Source: Pseudomonas sp. MYb118 (lineage in GTDB: Bacteria; Pseudomonadota; Gammaproteobacteria; Pseudomonadales; Pseudomonadaceae). From it: a stretch of 64,000 nucleotides of DNA. Below are positions 1-8,509 of this stretch, in pieces. The position numbers were made by a program, and so were the translations under genes. The notes beneath the pieces were generated by a model. The model had not been told where the DNA came from. It saw only the letters and a program-made list of their open reading frames with translations, and searched no databases. How positions within the stretch are numbered: position 1 is the stretch's first letter; every line of letters begins with the position of its first letter. The stretch spans positions 3,038,001 through 3,102,000 of the forward strand of contig NZ_JBFRXN010000002.1 of the NCBI RefSeq assembly GCF_040947875.1, given 5' to 3'.

Positions 1-921
1 GACCAACTGACGCTGGTGCTCAATCTGGAAGGGCTCGAAGGCCTTCCCAGCCTCGAAGGCAAAATCGGCCTGCGTGTCGGCTACCTGGAATCGGGGCTGA
101 TCGACAAAGGCCAGTTCGTGGTCACACGGCGCACGCCGACGCTGTTTCCCCTGCGCCTGACCCTGGTGGCCACGGCGGCGCCGTTCAGTGCGGCGGACCA
201 GACCGGGTTCAAGCAGCGCCGCTCGGTCAGTCATGGTCCGACCACCCTCGGTGCGCTGTTTCGCGAGCTGACCTCGCGGCACGGTTTTTCGCCGCGGGTG
301 GCCTCGGACCTGGCGCTGATCAAAATTGCCCATGTCGATCAATCCAACGAAACCGACATGGGTTTCCTGACCCGCCTGGCGCGCATTCACGACGCTGTCG
401 CCAAGCCGTTCAACGAGCTGTATGTGCTGGCGCGCAAGGGCCAGGCCAAATCACTGTCGGGCAAGGTGCTGCCCAACATTCAATTGTCGGTGACGACCAA
501 CAATCGTCCGGGCGATCACGCCTTCACCTCGGCCACGCTGGATGAAACCAGCCGGGCCAAGTATCAGGGCTGCAAGGTGCGTTGGTGGGACGCGGCGGCC
601 GGCAGGATGAGGGTCGAGGAGAGCGGCATGGCGCCGTTCAAGACCGTCCGCCAGAACTATCACAGCGCTGACGAGGCGCGGGCGGCGGGTGAAGGCGAGG
701 TGCGCCGGATGATGCGTGAAGCCTTGAAGGTGGCGATCGAATGCCCCGGCCATCCAGGGTTGGCAGCCGAAGGCGTGGTGTTGCTCGACAGCACCTGGCC
801 GGACTTCATGCGCGGACGCTGGTCGATCGACAAGGTCACCGCCAGCGGTAGTCGAGAACAAAGCTACCGCTGCACGATTGCCGCGACTTGCCTGGATGCC
901 CGCTCGGAGCCAGCAGGATGA
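1..921 (+). CDS. Phage late control D / tail protein D (5' partial)
   Basis: The reading frame is open from the first base, so the gene starts upstream; 306 residues plus stop are visible. The protein resembles the late control D (gpD) family of contractile phage tails, which forms the hub at the base of the tail tube. It is followed immediately by an endolysin and spanins and then by cinA-recA. In P. fluorescens-group genomes a tailocin (R-type bacteriocin) cluster lies between mutS and cinA/recA, so this is probably the last structural gene of such a tailocin. The stop overlaps the next start (ATGA), indicating translational coupling. It could belong to a complete prophage, but no head or integrase genes follow. 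Confidence 0.85.
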   Translation, partial: DQLTLVLNLEGLEGLPSLEGKIGLRVGYLESGLIDKGQFVVTRRTPTLFPLRLTLVATAAPFSAADQTGFKQRRSVSHGPTTLGALFRELTSRHGFSPRVASDLALIKIAHVDQSNETDMGFLTRLARIHDAVAKPFNELYVLARKGQAKSLSGKVLPNIQLSVTTNNRPGDHAFTSATLDETSRAKYQGCKVRWWDAAAGRMRVEESGMAPFKTVRQNYHSADEARAAGEGEVRRMMREALKVAIECPGHPGLAAEGVVLLDSTWPDFMRGRWSIDKVTASGSREQSYRCTIAATCLDARSEPAG

Positions 922-1481
922 ACATCACACAAACCCAACTGCAAACGATCATGCCCGACGCCCGCGCTCAAGCGGGCGTTTTTGTCTCTGCGCTCAATGC
1001 CGCCATGGCTCGCCACGACATCAGCACGCCCAGGCGCATGGCCGCCTTCATCGCGCAGATCGGCCATGAGTCCGGGCAACTGCATTACCTGCGCGAGCTG
1101 GGCAGCGAGCAGTACTTGAGCAAGTACGACACCGGCCCCTTGGCCCTGCGCCTGGGCAATACCGCCGCCGCGGATGGCGACGGGCAGAAGTACCGGGGTC
1201 GTGGCCTGATCCAGATCACCGGCCGGCGCAACTACCAACAATGCAGCGTGGCCCTGTTCGGCGATGAGCGTCTGCTGGCGCGTCCCGAGCTGCTCGAACA
1301 GGCGCAATGGGCCGCCGAGTCCGCCGCCTGGTATTGGGCAAAAAACGGCCTCAATGAGCTGGCCGATCGCGATCTGTTCAACAGCATCACCCGTCGTATC
1401 AACGGCGGCCTGAACGGGCTGCAGAACCGCCTGCAATTGTGGGCGCGGGCGAGGGCGGTGTTATGCCAGCCTTCGGCCTGA
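918..1481 (+). CDS. Endolysin, glycoside hydrolase family 19
   Basis: 187 residues. The chitinase-19-like fold is indicated by the GHESG motif near residue 50, carrying the likely catalytic Glu, and by the YRGRGLIQITGRRNY segment. It should cut the glycan strand of peptidoglycan and release tailocin particles by lysis. The ATG at 918 was chosen because it overlaps the stop of gene D as ATGA; the reading frame runs ten codons further upstream without a better start. There is no signal peptide, so export would need a holin, which is not in this window. The next gene starts within the stop codon. Confidence 0.88.
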   Translation: MNITQTQLQTIMPDARAQAGVFVSALNAAMARHDISTPRRMAAFIAQIGHESGQLHYLRELGSEQYLSKYDTGPLALRLGNTAAADGDGQKYRGRGLIQITGRRNYQQCSVALFGDERLLARPELLEQAQWAAESAAWYWAKNGLNELADRDLFNSITRRINGGLNGLQNRLQLWARARAVLCQPSA

Positions 1482-1996
1482 TGCCGCTGGCCTGGCGGGT
1501 GCTTGGCATTGCGCTGGTGGTGGCGGTGCTTGCGGCTGGACCGGCGGCGCTGGCCTGGCGTTATCAGGACGCGCACTACGCCCGGCAACTGGCAGAACAG
1601 GCCCGGCTGCACGGCGAAACGCTGAACCAACTGACCCAGGCTGCGGCCGCCCGCCAACAGGCCGAGCAGGATAAACGCCAGGCACTGGAGCAGCGCCTGG
1701 CGAGCAGCGAACAAACCCATTACCGAGCGCTGAGCGATGTCCAACGTGATCAGGATCGCCTGCGCGATCGCCTTGCCACTGCTGATGTGCGCCTGTCAGT
1801 CCTCCTCGAGGCCGCTGACGCCGCCTCAGGCTGTGCCATGCCTGCCGCCGCCGGCTCCGGCGGCGTGGTTCATGGCCCCGTACGCGCCCGACTTGACCCG
1901 GCGCATGCTCAACGAATTATCGCCATCACCGATGCCGGCGACCGCGCCCTGATCGCGTTGCAGGCGTGCCAGGCGTATGTCCGGGCCCTGCACTAA
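1481..1996 (+). CDS. Inner-membrane spanin (Rz-like)
   Basis: 171 residues with an N-terminal membrane anchor (about residues 5-25), followed by a Gln/Ala/Arg-rich segment with coiled-coil character. That is the usual design of Rz-type i-spanins, which bridge to the outer membrane at the last step of lysis. The ATG at 1481 overlaps the endolysin stop as TGATG; an in-frame ATG at 1463 is the alternative. A second gene is nested inside it in another frame (1737-1952). Function is inferred from architecture and position, since Rz proteins diverge too far for confident recognition by sequence alone. Confidence 0.75.
   Translation: MPLAWRVLGIALVVAVLAAGPAALAWRYQDAHYARQLAEQARLHGETLNQLTQAAAARQQAEQDKRQALEQRLASSEQTHYRALSDVQRDQDRLRDRLATADVRLSVLLEAADAASGCAMPAAAGSGGVVHGPVRARLDPAHAQRIIAITDAGDRALIALQACQAYVRALH
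1737..1952 (+). CDS. Outer-membrane spanin lipoprotein (Rz1-like), nested in Rz
   Basis: 71 residues, fully embedded in the i-spanin gene in a different frame. The N-terminus is a short hydrophobic signal ending in a lipobox-like LLMCAC, and the mature part is short and proline-rich (PLTPP, PCLPPPAPAA). These are the hallmarks of Rz1 o-spanins, which form a complex with Rz across the periplasm. Nested Rz1 genes are common in phage lysis cassettes. The match of lipobox, length and position makes a chance reading frame unlikely. Confidence 0.75.
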   Translation: MSNVIRIACAIALPLLMCACQSSSRPLTPPQAVPCLPPPAPAAWFMAPYAPDLTRRMLNELSPSPMPATAP

Positions 1997-2074
1997 CATC
2001 CGGTACGACCTTGTCACTTGCAAGCGCATTGCGCTCGTGTACGGTAGGTCTATTCCGCCCATCAGGAGACGCCC

Positions 2075-2575
2075 GTGAAAGTCATCACCCAGCTGGCCGC
2101 AGACCTTGGCAGACAATTGCAGCTTCTCAACGCCCACGTTTCCACCGCCGAGTCCTGTACCGGCGGCGGGATCGCCGAGGCCATCACCCGCATTCCCGGT
2201 AGCTCGGCGTGGTTCGAGGCCGGTTATGTCACGTACTCCAACTTGCAGAAGAACCTGCAACTGGGGGTGCCGGTGGAGTTGTTCACCACGGTGGGCGCGG
2301 TCAGTCGCGAGGTGGTCGAGGCCATGGCCAGGGGCGCGCAGGAGCGCAGCCGGGCGTTTTTCTCGGTGGCAGTCAGCGGTGTGGCCGGGCCTGATGGCGG
2401 TTCGCCGAACAAACCGGTGGGCACCGTATGGTTGGCCTGGGGCGTCGGCGAGCAGGTGTTCAGCGAGCTGCAGCACTTTCCCGGTGACCGCGACGAAGTC
2501 CGCCGACAAACGGTGAAGGCCGCGCTAGAGGGGCTGCTGCGCCATGCTTCGGCAGAAATCTCAAATCAGGGGTAG
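2075..2575 (+). CDS. pncC: CinA C-terminal domain nicotinamide-nucleotide amidase PncC
   Basis: 166 residues, corresponding to the stand-alone C-terminal domain of CinA. It contains the typical TAESCTGGG motif near residue 25 and SGVAGPDGGSPNKPVGTVW further on. The family deamidates nicotinamide mononucleotide to nicotinate mononucleotide in pyridine-nucleotide salvage. The start is GTG at 2075, placed by a clear AGGAG 6 bases upstream. It lies directly upstream of recA, as in other pseudomonads, but recA has its own promoter region with a LexA site between them. Confidence 0.93.
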   Translation: MKVITQLAADLGRQLQLLNAHVSTAESCTGGGIAEAITRIPGSSAWFEAGYVTYSNLQKNLQLGVPVELFTTVGAVSREVVEAMARGAQERSRAFFSVAVSGVAGPDGGSPNKPVGTVWLAWGVGEQVFSELQHFPGDRDEVRRQTVKAALEGLLRHASAEISNQG

Positions 2576-2602
2576 GCGATCGGTAATCCCTGTGGAATAA
2601 TA

Positions 2603-2618
2603 CTGGCTACTTATACAG
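2603..2618 (+). promoter_or_regulatory. LexA (SOS) box of recA
   Basis: CTGGCTACTTATACAG fits the gamma-proteobacterial LexA consensus CTG-N10-CAG with an AT-rich centre. It sits 41 bases before the recA start codon, where a repressor would cover the promoter. Confidence 0.88.
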
Positions 2619-2658
2619 GTGTTGGCCGTCAGGCCTTATTGATTACGTGAGGACTTTA

Positions 2659-3717
2659 ATGGACGACAACAAGAAGAAAGCCTTGGCTGCGGCCCTGGGT
2701 CAGATCGAACGTCAATTCGGCAAGGGTGCCGTAATGCGTATGGGCGATCAAGACCGTCAGGCGATCCCATCCATCTCTACTGGCTCTCTGGGTCTGGACA
2801 TCGCGCTCGGCATCGGTGGCCTGCCAAAAGGTCGTATCGTTGAAATCTACGGTCCTGAATCTTCCGGTAAAACCACGCTGACCCTGTCGGTGATCGCCCA
2901 GGCTCAAAAAGCCGGTGCGACCTGCGCATTCGTCGACGCCGAACACGCCCTCGACCCAGAGTACGCCGGCAAGCTGGGCGTCAACGTCGACGACCTGCTG
3001 GTGTCCCAGCCGGACACCGGCGAGCAGGCCCTGGAAATCACCGACATGCTGGTGCGTTCCAACGCGGTTGACGTGATCATCGTCGACTCCGTGGCGGCCC
3101 TGGTACCCAAGGCTGAGATCGAAGGCGAAATGGGTGACATGCACGTGGGCCTGCAAGCCCGCCTGATGTCCCAGGCTCTGCGTAAAATCACCGGTAACAT
3201 CAAGAACGCCAACTGCCTGGTGATCTTCATCAACCAGATCCGGATGAAAATCGGTGTGATGTTCGGCAGCCCGGAAACCACCACCGGTGGTAACGCGCTG
3301 AAGTTCTACGCTTCGGTTCGTCTGGACATCCGCCGCACTGGCGCGGTGAAAGAAGGTGACGAAGTCGTCGGTAGCGAAACCCGCGTCAAGGTCGTGAAGA
3401 ACAAGGTAGCTTCGCCGTTCCGTCAGGCCGAGTTCCAGATCCTTTACGGCAAGGGCATCTACCTCAATGGCGAGATGATCGACCTGGGCGTGCTGCACGG
3501 TTTCGTCGAGAAGTCCGGCGCCTGGTATGCCTACAACGGCACCAAGATCGGTCAGGGCAAGGCCAACTCGGCCAAATACCTGGCGGATAACCCGGACGTC
3601 GCTGCTGCGCTGGAAAAACAACTGCGTGACAAGCTCTTGTCCACGGCAGCTGTAGCGGACGCCAAGGCATCCGCCGTCAAAGAGACCGAAGACGATCTGG
3701 CCGACGCTGACCTCTGA
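2659..3717 (+). CDS. recA: Recombinase RecA
   Basis: 352 residues. RecA forms filaments on single-stranded DNA, drives strand exchange and stimulates LexA self-cleavage. The Walker A motif GPESSGKT is at residues 65-72, and the family-specific [13 protein letters not shown] and [14 protein letters not shown] segments follow. The ATG at 2659 follows GTGAGGA at 2647-2653. A LexA box precedes it, and recX follows 8 bases downstream, so recA-recX is very likely one SOS-induced unit. Confidence 0.99.
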   Translation: MDDNKKKALAAALGQIERQFGKGAVMRMGDQDRQAIPSISTGSLGLDIALGIGGLPKGRIVEIYGPESSGKTTLTLSVIAQAQKAGATCAFVDAEHALDPEYAGKLGVNVDDLLVSQPDTGEQALEITDMLVRSNAVDVIIVDSVAALVPKAEIEGEMGDMHVGLQARLMSQALRKITGNIKNANCLVIFINQIRMKIGVMFGSPETTTGGNALKFYASVRLDIRRTGAVKEGDEVVGSETRVKVVKNKVASPFRQAEFQILYGKGIYLNGEMIDLGVLHGFVEKSGAWYAYNGTKIGQGKANSAKYLADNPDVAAALEKQLRDKLLSTAAVADAKASAVKETEDDLADADL

Positions 3718-3725
3718 TTGATCCG

Positions 3726-4193
3726 ATGACTGCCGTACTCGATACACTCGTCGCGGTGCGGCGAACCGCAATGGACCTGCTCGCGCGACGCGAGCACGGT
3801 CGGGTCGAGCTGACGCGTAAACTGCGTCAGCGCGGCGCCCTCCCCGAACTGATCGACACAGCACTCGACCGCTTGACGGAAGAGGGCCTGCTGTCCGAAT
3901 CCCGTTACCTCGAAAGCTTCGTTTCCTACCGGGCCCGATCCGGCTATGGCCCTATGCGCATTCGCGAAGAGCTGAGCCAGCGTGGCCTGCAACGCGCCGA
4001 TATCGAATTGGCGTTGCGCGAGAGTGGTATTGACTGGCAGGAACAACTGCAAGACACCTGGCGGCGCAAGTTTTCCGGGCACTTCCCGATAGACGCCAGG
4101 GAGCGTGCCAAGCAAGGCCGCTTCCTGAGTTATCGCGGTTATTCCATGGAGATGATCAGCCGCCTGTTAAGCGGCCGAGGGATGGACGATTGA
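3726..4193 (+). CDS. recX: Regulatory protein RecX
   Basis: 155 residues, the normal length for RecX, with the repeated three-helix pattern ([50 protein letters not shown]). RecX binds the RecA filament and limits its activity. It lies 8 bases after recA and is followed by a hairpin terminator, so it closes the SOS-controlled recA-recX operon. Confidence 0.96.
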   Translation: MTAVLDTLVAVRRTAMDLLARREHGRVELTRKLRQRGALPELIDTALDRLTEEGLLSESRYLESFVSYRARSGYGPMRIREELSQRGLQRADIELALRESGIDWQEQLQDTWRRKFSGHFPIDARERAKQGRFLSYRGYSMEMISRLLSGRGMDD

Positions 4194-4198
4194 ATGAA

Positions 4199-4231
4199 AC
4201 GGCTCGCTAGTGATAGCGGGCCGTTTTTTTT
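4199..4231 (+). terminator. Rho-independent terminator after recX
   Basis: An 11-bp stem (ACGGCTCGCTA / TAGCGGGCCGT, one G-T pair) around the loop GTGA is followed by eight T. It lies between the convergent recX and LOG-family genes, so the hairpin may serve both, although the T run favours the plus strand. Confidence 0.9.
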
Positions 4232-4234
4232 GTC

Positions 4235-5353
4235 TCACGTCACCTTCAAGGGTTCGCGGGTGCGCTGTGGGGCCAGGGGTTTGGACTGCGCCCAGTTTTC
4301 CGGCAGGTTGATGTAGTCCACCAGTTCCCGCAGCCGCCCATGGTTGCGGGCATTGAAGGTGAACGTCAGTCGCGCCAGATGGCTGAACTGTGCTTCGTCC
4401 TGCTCTTCACCGCTGTAGGCATGTTGATGGAAGTGATCGCTCAGGCACAGGTCGGCGAAGGCGTGCTGAATGTGCTCCAGCGCATCGTCGCTGAGCTTGT
4501 GATTCATGCGGATCACGAACTGGTGCTTGAGCCAGCGGGTAGAGTGGAAGTTGCTGTAGAACTGGTTGATATGCGCCACGGCTTCTTCGACGGTGTAAAC
4601 CAGGCTCACCAGCTTCAGGTCGGTGGGCAGGATGTAGCGGTTGTCCTCCAGTTGATTGCGGATGAACTCCAGGGCGCCGTGCCAGAACTGGCCGCCTGGC
4701 GCGTCCAGCAGCACCACCGGTACCAGCGGGCTCTTGCCGGTCTGGATCAGCGTCAACACTTCCAGCGCTTCGTCCAGCGTACCGAAACCGCCGGGGCACA
4801 GGACCAGCGCGTCGGCCTCCTTGACGAAAAACAGCTTGCGGGTAAAGAAGAAGTGGAACGGCAACAGATTGGTGGTGCCGTTGACGGTGGGGTTGGCATG
4901 CTGCTCGAAGGGCAGGGTGATGTTGAACCCCAGGCTGTGCTCGAGACCGGCGCCTTCGTGGGCGGCGGCCATGATGCCGCCACCGGCACCGGTGATCACC
5001 ATCAGGTCCGAGCGCGCCAGTGCAGCGCCCAGCTCACGGGCCATGGCATACAACGGGTGTTCGACGGGGGTGCGGGCCGAGCCGAACACCGTGACTTTAC
5101 GGCGTCCCCGGTACTGTTCGAGCACGCGGAAGGCTTGTTCGAGTTCGCGCAGGGCCTGCAGGGTGATTTTGGCGTTCCAGCGGTTGTGGTCTTCCTGGGC
5201 CATGCGCAGCACGGTCAGGATCATGTCGCGGTAGATCGGGTTGTTCGGGCTGTCGGGTGAAACCAGGTTGAGTTGCTCTTCGACCTTGCTGATGAGGTCG
5301 TGGCCGCTTTCTGCGAAATGACGGTTCAGGAGGTCATTCGGTTGGTAAGGCAT
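4235..5353 (-). CDS. LOG family protein (nucleotide 5'-monophosphate nucleosidase type)
   Basis: 372 residues. The central Rossmann-like domain carries the LOG signature PGGFGTLDE and the upstream GAGGGIMAAAHEGA segment. Members hydrolyse nucleoside monophosphates to base and ribose-5-phosphate; in E. coli the larger PpnN does this under (p)ppGpp control. The protein has N- and C-terminal extensions around the core, resembling the longer LOG subgroup rather than the plant-type short form. The start is ATG at 5353 behind GGAG; a codon upstream of it is ATT. The substrate cannot be assigned from sequence. Confidence 0.85.
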   Translation of the reverse strand: MPYQPNDLLNRHFAESGHDLISKVEEQLNLVSPDSPNNPIYRDMILTVLRMAQEDHNRWNAKITLQALRELEQAFRVLEQYRGRRKVTVFGSARTPVEHPLYAMARELGAALARSDLMVITGAGGGIMAAAHEGAGLEHSLGFNITLPFEQHANPTVNGTTNLLPFHFFFTRKLFFVKEADALVLCPGGFGTLDEALEVLTLIQTGKSPLVPVVLLDAPGGQFWHGALEFIRNQLEDNRYILPTDLKLVSLVYTVEEAVAHINQFYSNFHSTRWLKHQFVIRMNHKLSDDALEHIQHAFADLCLSDHFHQHAYSGEEQDEAQFSHLARLTFTFNARNHGRLRELVDYINLPENWAQSKPLAPQRTREPLKVT

Positions 5354-5694
5354 CAATTTCTCCTTCCATTTTCAGGCAGTGTTCCCTTGGGTGAAGGCGC
5401 ATCGCGAGACGTCAATCGGGCAGCCCCCTCACTGCCGTGAAAAATGAATGTGAATACTGTGAATCTAGACCCTTGCGGTGATTTGCGCTGACTTGATCAT
5501 TGCGCTGCAAAGTCTTTCCTGGCAACCGCTTATTGACGGTTTGCAAGGTGATTTCACCGCTCGTCTGAACGTTCACCGCATGGCGGACGCTCTGATTTAC
5601 TAAATTACAGGTGTGACACGACAACTTTGCGTCAAAGGCAGGGCGCGCGGTACGAGCGGTTAAAGGATTTCAACGTGCAAGGAGGCGGTAAGCC
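5354..5694. other. Intergenic region with divergent promoters
   Basis: About 340 bases between the LOG gene and a divergent small gene. It is clearly lower in GC than its flanks. A 70-codon open frame on the minus strand (5412-5624) has no recognisable ribosome site or family and was not called. Apart from the expected divergent promoters, no clear operator, hairpin or repeat was seen. Confidence 0.5.
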
Positions 5695-5889
5695 ATGGCC
5701 AGAATCATTCTGGAGATCGATACGCAGTTGTATCGGTTATTGAAGTCATCGGCCGAGACCCATCATTTGAGTCTCGAGGAGGAGTGTTGCCGACGTCTGG
5801 AGGGCGGCGAGCGACGCTCACGCTATTTGCAGGCGCTGGTCGCCGAGTTGCGCGCCGAGGATGAGCAGCGGCGCGCCAATTCCCGTTGA
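5695..5889 (+). CDS. Small Arc/CopG-like (ribbon-helix-helix) candidate DNA-binding protein
   Basis: 64 residues. The N-terminus (ARIILEIDTQLYRLLKSSAE) has the alternating pattern of a ribbon-helix-helix beta strand followed by two helices, as in Arc/CopG proteins and many antitoxins. The C-terminus is charged and helical. A strong AAGGAGGCGG lies just before the ATG. No toxin-like gene is adjacent: the next gene is convergent and encodes a secreted protein. The DNA-binding role is inferred from the pattern only. Confidence 0.6.
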   Translation: MARIILEIDTQLYRLLKSSAETHHLSLEEECCRRLEGGERRSRYLQALVAELRAEDEQRRANSR

Positions 5890-5890
5890 A

Positions 5891-6316
5891 TCACTTTTTC
5901 TTTGCAGGTGCGGCTTTCGGGCAGTCGGATTCCTGGAAGCTGGCCGAGCCGACTGCGCGATTGGTTTTCACCTCGGTGAAGTCATAACGCATGATCGCGC
6001 CCTTGGCCATCAGCTTTCGAAAGCCCGGGTTGTTGCACACCGAAGAACCGAGCTGGAAATACACGGTTTTCGGGTCAGCCCGCATCTGCTGGGCGTGGCT
6101 GCTTTGCACGCTCAAGTGATTGATCAGCGTATTGCCTTCGACGGTGTAGCCCTGATCGAGAATGTCTTCGTTGATCGCCCGTGGTGTGCCGACGCTGCTT
6201 TGTGCGGCGACGTTGCGCAGCTCTCGGTTGAGATTCTGCTCACTCAAGGATGCAGCCTGAGCGTTGAAGGACGACGCCAGCACAATGGCTGCGGTGGGGA
6301 CGATAAGGCGCAACAT
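5891..6316 (-). CDS. Secreted protein similar to P. aeruginosa PA3611 family
   Basis: 141 residues with a clear Sec signal peptide (MLRLIVPTAAIVLASSFNAQA, cleavage AQA-A). The mature part contains a pair of Cys (VCNNPG and SDCP) and a Lys-rich end. It resembles the small exported family that includes P. aeruginosa PA3611, described as a quorum-sensing-regulated virulence factor; this relation is from memory, not from a search. The ATG at 6316 is preceded by AGGAGAG. It is convergent with the small gene to its left, with the stops one base apart. Confidence 0.65.
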   Translation of the reverse strand: MLRLIVPTAAIVLASSFNAQAASLSEQNLNRELRNVAAQSSVGTPRAINEDILDQGYTVEGNTLINHLSVQSSHAQQMRADPKTVYFQLGSSVCNNPGFRKLMAKGAIMRYDFTEVKTNRAVGSASFQESDCPKAAPAKKK

Positions 6317-6459
6317 GAAACTCTCCTGTTCAGTGACTGGTGCTTCGACCCGCCACATGACTGTGCGTTCAGTGGGCGCGAATTATAGGGGAGGTGGTTC
6401 TTCCCGGTACAGGCTTGCGCTGACGGCTCTGATAAACTGCCGACCTTTATTACCCCCGA

Positions 6460-7230
6460 GTGTCGTTCGTGTCGATCGTTCCTGCCCCGCATCACGCCCC
6501 CAACGCCGTAGCCCGCTTGCGCGACCAGCGCGAGGAGGAGGGCATCAAGCCGCTGCAGGCCCGTGGCTGGCGTGCGCCGCGTTGCCATGACTGCCGGGTG
6601 ATCGTCAGCCATTGCCTGTGCGCCTGGCGTCCGCAGGTCGAAGCCCGATCCGGCGTGTGCCTGATCATGACCAACAAGGAAGTGTTCAAGCCGAGCAACA
6701 CCGGCTGGCTGATCGCCGACGTGGTGCGTGACAACCATGCCTTCATCTGGTCGCGCACCGAACCCGATCCGCAGTTGCTGGCGCTGTTGGCCGACCCGCA
6801 ATGGCAGCCCTATCTGGTCTTTCCGGGCGAGTACGTCGAGCCGCAGCGGGTGACCAATACGGTCGCAGTCGATGGCAGCAAGCGGCCCTTGTTCATTTTG
6901 CTGGATGCGACCTGGACCGAGGCACGGAAGATCTTCCGTAAAAGCCCGTATTTCGATGCGCTGCCGATTCTCAGCCTGCTGCCCGAGAAACTGTCGCGCT
7001 ACCGCCTGCGTCGCTCGACCCGCAGCGAGCATTTGTGCACGGCCGAAGTGGCTGCGTTGTGCCTGGATCTGGCCGGCGATATCGAGGCTGCATCGGCCCT
7101 GGACGCTTATTTCGATGTATTCAGCCAACATTATCTGGACGCCAAGCATCAGTTGGAAATGAACGTCAGTACGCCAGCACATGCCGAGCTGCTGCCGTTT
7201 GTGTCCAATGGCACCCCGGTCACCGGCTGA
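6460..7230 (+). CDS. DTW-domain tRNA-uridine aminocarboxypropyltransferase
   Basis: 256 residues. A four-Cys zinc-binding pattern (CHDC ... CLC) near the N-terminus and the family signature DATWTEARKI identify the DTW family. E. coli TapT (YfiP) uses SAM to make acp3U at position 47 of tRNA. The likely start is GTG at 6460; another GTG at 6469 is possible. It is monocistronic between divergent or unrelated genes. Confidence 0.88.
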   Translation: MSFVSIVPAPHHAPNAVARLRDQREEEGIKPLQARGWRAPRCHDCRVIVSHCLCAWRPQVEARSGVCLIMTNKEVFKPSNTGWLIADVVRDNHAFIWSRTEPDPQLLALLADPQWQPYLVFPGEYVEPQRVTNTVAVDGSKRPLFILLDATWTEARKIFRKSPYFDALPILSLLPEKLSRYRLRRSTRSEHLCTAEVAALCLDLAGDIEAASALDAYFDVFSQHYLDAKHQLEMNVSTPAHAELLPFVSNGTPVTG

Positions 7231-7418
7231 TTGTCGCCCATACTGCAAAGAACTGTAGCGGCCTGGCACCTTGACCACCCCGGTTTCGCTGGGCATGCTT
7301 GGCGCCGATCAGGGCGGGGCCGCCGTATTGTTACGTGACGTAACCGGCGTGACGTGCCCTGTCGGTGCAGCTCCGTGGCTGTGCCTTGAGTTGTTAGAAG
7401 AACAGGATCATTTGAAAA

Positions 7419-8069
7419 ATGGCCACATACGAAATCCTGATTGCCGATGACCACCCGCTGTTTCGCAGCGCCCTGCACCAGGCGTTGACCCTGGGCCTTG
7501 GCCCGGACGTCCGTCTGGTGGAAGTGGCGAGCATTGCCGAGCTGGAAACCCGTCTCGACGAGAAGGCCGACTGGGACCTGGTCCTGCTGGACCTGAACAT
7601 GCCGGGCGCCTACGGGTTCTCCGGGCTGGTGTTGCTGCGCGGGCAATACCCGCAGATCCCGGTGGTGATGGTGTCGGCCCAGGAAGAGGCCACCATCATG
7701 GTCAAATCCCGTGAATTCGGCGCCAGTGGCTTCATTCCCAAATCCAGCGACCTGAGCGTGATCCAGAAAGCGGTGCGCGCGGTGCTCGATGGCGATGTGT
7801 ACTGGCCGCCCCAAGCGTTTGAAGCGGTCAGCGTTTCCGACGAAGCCAAGGCCGCCAGCGAAGGCCTGGCCAGCCTGACGCCCCAGCAGTTCCGGGTATT
7901 GACCATGGTCTGCGAAGGTTTGCTGAACAAGCAGATTGCCTACGAACTGAACGTGTCCGAGGCGACGATCAAAGCCCACGTGACGGCGATTTTCCGTAAA
8001 CTGAACGTGCGCACCCGGACCCAGGCTGCGTTGCTTCTGCAACAACTTGAGTCAATTTCAAGCCAGTAA
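7419..8069 (+). CDS. erdR: Response regulator, LuxR/NarL type (ErdR-like)
   Basis: 216 residues. The receiver domain has D10/D11, the phospho-acceptor D58 (LLDLNMP) and a Lys at FIPK; the C-terminal LuxR helix-turn-helix covers about 147-205 (LNKQIAYELNVSEATIKAHV). Sequence and the adjacent dgkA match P. aeruginosa PA3604 (ErdR) next to PA3603. ErdR controls ethanol oxidation and acetyl-CoA synthetase genes there. No partner kinase lies nearby, so it is an orphan regulator. Confidence 0.85.
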   Translation: MATYEILIADDHPLFRSALHQALTLGLGPDVRLVEVASIAELETRLDEKADWDLVLLDLNMPGAYGFSGLVLLRGQYPQIPVVMVSAQEEATIMVKSREFGASGFIPKSSDLSVIQKAVRAVLDGDVYWPPQAFEAVSVSDEAKAASEGLASLTPQQFRVLTMVCEGLLNKQIAYELNVSEATIKAHVTAIFRKLNVRTRTQAALLLQQLESISSQ

Positions 8070-8146
8070 GGGATGGCGTCTTCACGCTTTTTTGACTTGG
8101 GTTGAACTAGCTTTCCCACTCCTTTTTTGGTCAGTTGCGACTCTAT

Positions 8147-8509
8147 ATGTCACCTTTCAAAGGCCAGACCGGCCTGAAACGCATCCTCAACGCCTCCGGT
8201 TATTCGCTGGACGGCCTGCGCGCCGCCTTCAACGGCGAAGCGGCTTTTCGCCAATTGGTATTGCTCAACGTCATCCTGATCCCGCTTTCGTTCTTCCTGA
8301 ACGTCAGTCGTGTCGAGCAGGCGGTGCTGATTGCCGTCTGCCTGCTGGCCTTGATCGTCGAGTTGCTCAACTCGGCGGTTGAAGCGGCCATCGACCGTAT
8401 TTCCCTGGAACTGCACCCGCTGTCGAAGAATGCCAAGGACATGGGCAGTGCCGCCCAACTGGTGGCGCTGACCATGATTACCCTGGTGTGGGCGGTGATC
8501 CTGCTTTAA
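8147..8509 (+). CDS. dgkA: Diacylglycerol kinase DgkA
   Basis: 120 residues with three membrane segments and the DgkA signature ELLNSAVEAAIDR, which carries the active-site Glu. It phosphorylates diacylglycerol in the inner membrane, recycling lipid released during osmoregulated glucan or lipid A modification. The ATG at 8147 was chosen over a start four codons upstream, since family members begin at or near this Met. Its stop overlaps the stop of the convergent finR gene. Confidence 0.95.
   Translation: MSPFKGQTGLKRILNASGYSLDGLRAAFNGEAAFRQLVLLNVILIPLSFFLNVSRVEQAVLIAVCLLALIVELLNSAVEAAIDRISLELHPLSKNAKDMGSAAQLVALTMITLVWAVILL

Noticed and set aside
5412..5624. 70-codon frame in the spacer before 5695
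   Set aside because: No ribosome site, no recognisable pattern, and it lies in the probable promoter region.
7330..7344. GTTACG-TGA-CGTAAC palindrome upstream of erdR
   Set aside because: It is a neat inverted repeat, but no regulator can be assigned and the region has several CGTGACGT repeats that could arise by chance.
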